Assembly: GCA_019420585.1 (NCBI GenBank)
Contig: JAHZGX010000029.1
Location: forward strand, 1 to 24,176
Source of the DNA: Prevotellaceae bacterium
Lineage (GTDB): Bacteria > Bacteroidota > Bacteroidia > Bacteroidales > Bacteroidaceae
DNA: 24,176 nucleotides
Direction of reading: 5' to 3'
The notes beneath the pieces are model-generated. The model ran no database searches. It had not been told where the DNA came from and saw only the letters and a list, made by a program, of their open reading frames with translations. Shown piece after piece: positions 22,974 to 24,176 of the stretch. Numbering within the stretch: position 1 is the first letter of the stretch; each line of letters opens with the position of its first letter. The position numbers were made by a program, and so were the translations under genes.

Positions 22974-23189
22974 ATAAGGAGAGACAGATACCTGAAACAG
23001 GTTATTAGCAAGAGGAAAAACGGTATGATTAAAATTGTGACGGGCATCCGCCGTTGTGGTAAGTCATATCTGTTAAATGTGCTTTTCCGTCAGCACCTGC
23101 TCGATGAAGGCATGCAAGAACGTGACATCATCATGTTGGCACTTGATGAAGACACAAGCATACGATATCGTAATGGAAAACTTCCGTAG
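22974..23189 (+). pseudogene. Truncated AAA ATPase (DUF4143-type) N-terminal fragment
   Basis: The plus-strand frame reads R-D-R-Y-L-K-Q-V, then M-I-K-I-V-T-G-I-R-R-C-G-K-S-Y-L-L-N, with a Walker A loop (G-I-R-R-C-G-K-S). It continues R-D-I-I-M-L-A-L-D-E-D and R-Y-R-N before a stop at 23187-23189. This is the N-terminal ~70 residues of the common Bacteroidetes AAA_14/DUF4143 ATPases, which are normally ~380-450 residues. The codon at 22974, where the family usually starts, is ATA; the first ATG is 23025. Walker B, sensor and DUF4143 parts are absent, so it is inactive. Confidence 0.8.
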
Positions 23190-23219
23190 CCTCACATTTG
23201 TTTTCATAAAACGTGCTAC

Positions 23220-23310
23220 ACGTTGCACCCTACAGCCCAGAAACATTGATAAACACAGGAATTATGCAAGATGCAACGTAGGCAAAAACGTCGCACCTTA
23301 CGTTGCACCC
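23220..23310. repeat. Short repeated ACGTTGCACCC motifs
   Basis: ACGTTGCACCC occurs exactly at 23220-23230 and 23300-23310. TGCAACGTA at 23272-23280 is inverted to TACGTTGCA at 23299-23307 and could form a 9-bp stem with an 18-nt loop. These lie upstream of the nucleotidyltransferase promoter and may be operator sites. Confidence 0.5.
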
Positions 23311-23319
23311 GCACTTCTG

Positions 23320-23362
23320 GCAAAGCAAAAAAACATAAAAATATTCTGTTTTTTTGCTTTGC
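23320..23362. terminator. Perfect 16-bp hairpin rich in A/T
   Basis: The arms 23320-23335 and 23347-23362 are perfectly complementary around an 11-nt AT-rich loop. The core is GCAAAGCAAAAAAACA and its complement. It could end transcripts from the left, but its right arm also supplies the -33 TTTG of the following promoter. Confidence 0.6.
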
Positions 23363-23383
23363 ACTTGCTTATTAGTAACTTTG
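23353..23383 (+). promoter_or_regulatory. Promoter of the MNT nucleotidyltransferase gene
   Basis: TTTG (23353-23356) and TAACTTTG (23376-23383) have a 19-bp spacer, an ideal Bacteroidetes promoter. The start of transcription near 23390 excludes the upstream open frame that begins at 23077. Confidence 0.75.
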
Positions 23384-23406
23384 CAACAAAAATAAAGAAA
23401 GGCTGC

Positions 23407-23712
23407 ATGCCCATGAACACCAACATGATTGAGAAAATACGCCAGTACCTTTCCACACAACCTGTGAAGAAAGCATGGCTGTTTGGCTCTTTCTCTCGCG
23501 GGGAAGAGAGTGAGAGCAGCGATGTGGATATTCTCGTGGAGTTCGATAGGACAGGTAAGCCTGTCACCTTGCTCACTTATGCACGAATATGGAGGGAGTT
23601 GCGGGAACAACTGGGACGTGAAGTGGACTTGGTGGAGGAAGGCACTTTAAAGCCTTACGCCGCACAATCAGTTAACCATGACAAGTTTCTGATATATGAG
23701 AGAAAGAATTAA
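23407..23712 (+). CDS. mntA: MNT-type nucleotidyltransferase antitoxin (MntA-like), orphan
   Basis: This is a 101-residue cytoplasmic minimal nucleotidyltransferase. The active-site motif G-S-F-S-R-G-E with S-D-V-D-I (Gly27-Ser28, Asp39, Asp41) and a third acidic position (Asp74 in E-V-D-L-V) are all present, so it should be catalytically competent. In HEPN-MNT (type VII) toxin-antitoxin pairs this enzyme adds AMP to the partner HEPN RNase and neutralises it. I chose ATG 23407 because AAAGG lies 5 nt upstream and it follows the promoter; 23413 and 23425 are alternatives. The expected partner gene overlaps the 3' end but is cut off (see 23696-23722). Confidence 0.85.
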   Translation: MPMNTNMIEKIRQYLSTQPVKKAWLFGSFSRGEESESSDVDILVEFDRTGKPVTLLTYARIWRELREQLGREVDLVEEGTLKPYAAQSVNHDKFLIYERKN

Positions 23713-23722
23713 AGTACATTAA
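23696..23722 (+). pseudogene. Start of a HEPN toxin gene, truncated by repeat R2
   Basis: An ATG overlaps the end of the nucleotidyltransferase gene in another frame and reads M-R-E-R-I-K, then V-H-stop. HEPN partners of MNT genes typically begin M-R-E-x-I-K/R and overlap the antitoxin in this way. The sequence switches to repeat R2 at 23711, exactly after the sixth codon region. The assignment is from position and six residues only. Confidence 0.5.
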
Positions 23723-23805
23723 ATCGAATGTTTTAGGATAAAGTTTATTGCCCTTGTAGACGAAAAGTGTTACATTGTAACAGAAAAAGTCTGTTATATG
23801 CTCAT
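23711..23805 (+). repeat. Direct repeat R2
   Basis: This 95-bp segment matches R1 (22875-22968). Differences are mostly single substitutions, with one indel in an A-run. It contains TGTTACATTGTAACA, a 15-bp dyad better preserved than in R1. It abuts the truncated HEPN start. Confidence 0.8.
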
Positions 23806-24060
23806 TCGACTTTGTGGATGTCCTTTTAGAACTGAAGAATCCAAAGAGCGTGGCGAGGAAACCCGAATCAATCAGATGGAATGAACACGGAGTTCCCCAG
23901 TTAATCTGTGCCACGTTTTTTTGTGGCTGTCTTTCTTCGTGAAATGCTATACTGCCATTTGGTATTATCGAGATAGCGCAACTCATGGACATTTGCCACC
24001 GTCATGTCGTAACTGCGGATAACACTGCTTATGCCACGACTGCATGGAGTTTGTACCCGT
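23806..24060. other. Non-coding accessory remnant
   Basis: There is no credible intact gene. A plus-strand frame just after R2 (about 23805-23942) reads F-D-F-V-D-V-L-L-E-L-K-N, which resembles a mid-section of the DUF4143-type ATPases and so could be another scrap of that gene. A small GCCAC/GTGGC hairpin with a T-rich loop lies at 23910-23927. Confidence 0.4.
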
Positions 24061-24066
24061 GATAAT

Positions 24067-24104
24067 CCCCAATCGACCATCAGAACCCTAATGGCCGATT
24101 GGGG
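24067..24104. repeat. Hairpin carrying dispersed-repeat copy D
   Basis: The arms 24067-24080 and 24091-24104 pair at 13 of 14 positions with a 10-nt loop, followed by TTT. The segment 24081-24104 (AGAACCCTAATGGCCGATT core) is the same end sequence seen in copies B and C near 12.6-12.77 kb. It may act as a terminator. Confidence 0.7.
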
Positions 24105-24176
24105 TTTATTACAATTTCTCCTTTCCCTTTTATATAATAAATAATGTGTATGTTATAAAATTGTGCATTTTCTCGA

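Noticed and set aside
23802..23942. Second fragment of the DUF4143-type ATPase (F-V-D-V-L-L-E-L-K)
   Set aside because: The similarity is limited to about ten residues and the rest of the frame does not follow the family, so it is noted only as a possibility.
23672..23992. 106-residue minus-strand open frame at the right edge
   Set aside because: It crosses repeat R2 and the end of the antitoxin gene; no domain is recognised, and the region appears to be a patchwork of fragments.

Overview
The window looks like a chromosomal segment from the order Bacteroidales, most likely Prevotellaceae. The evidence is the TAnnTTTG -7 promoter boxes (several with an upstream TTTG), the A-rich or weak ribosome binding sites, the C-terminal sorting domains typical of the type IX secretion system (T9SS), and an sppA-lpxK-punA-thiL gene cluster of Bacteroidetes type. 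The first ~19.2 kb is fairly GC-rich core-like sequence. From ~19.3 kb to the right edge it becomes AT-rich and mosaic, with gene fragments and repeats.

Left part (1-5.8 kb): the tail of an unknown gene and an intact tandem paralogue, then a secreted beta-propeller-like protein followed by a secreted N-acetylmuramoyl-L-alanine amidase with a sorting domain. A strong bidirectional terminator separates these from the convergent cutC. A secreted carboxypeptidase-regulatory-like-domain protein is divergent from cutC. A second 21-bp-stem terminator separates it from the next operon.

Middle (5.8-10.75 kb): one minus-strand operon, transcribed sppA (membrane protease) -> lpxK (lipid A 4'-kinase) -> punA (purine nucleoside phosphorylase) -> thiL (thiamine-phosphate kinase), with a promoter at ~10.72 kb. 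lpxK and punA overlap, and a perfect GC-rich hairpin lies between sppA and lpxK.

10.75-19.3 kb: an intergenic region with four 22-bp tandem repeats, then a GHL10-type secreted glycoside-hydrolase-like gene bracketed by inverted copies of a dispersed repeat. A minus-strand pair follows: a calcineurin-like phosphoesterase (Tat-like leader plus sorting domain) and a 1305-residue protein with LamG domains at both ends. Both are predicted to be exported and anchored by T9SS, and probably act together on extracellular glycans or phosphoesters.

19.3-24.2 kb: an IS982-type transposase remnant, then a ~175-nt rod-like structured RNA with its own promoter and U-tract, best explained as a Bacteroidales 6S-type RNA. 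Next come an unknown lipoprotein, a small secreted two-repeat protein, and an unusual CoiA-like protein with two tandem zinc-finger/nuclease modules. The right end is decayed accessory DNA. Two ~95-bp direct repeats flank a truncated AAA ATPase and an orphan MNT-type nucleotidyltransferase antitoxin, whose expected HEPN toxin is cut off after about six codons exactly where the second repeat begins.
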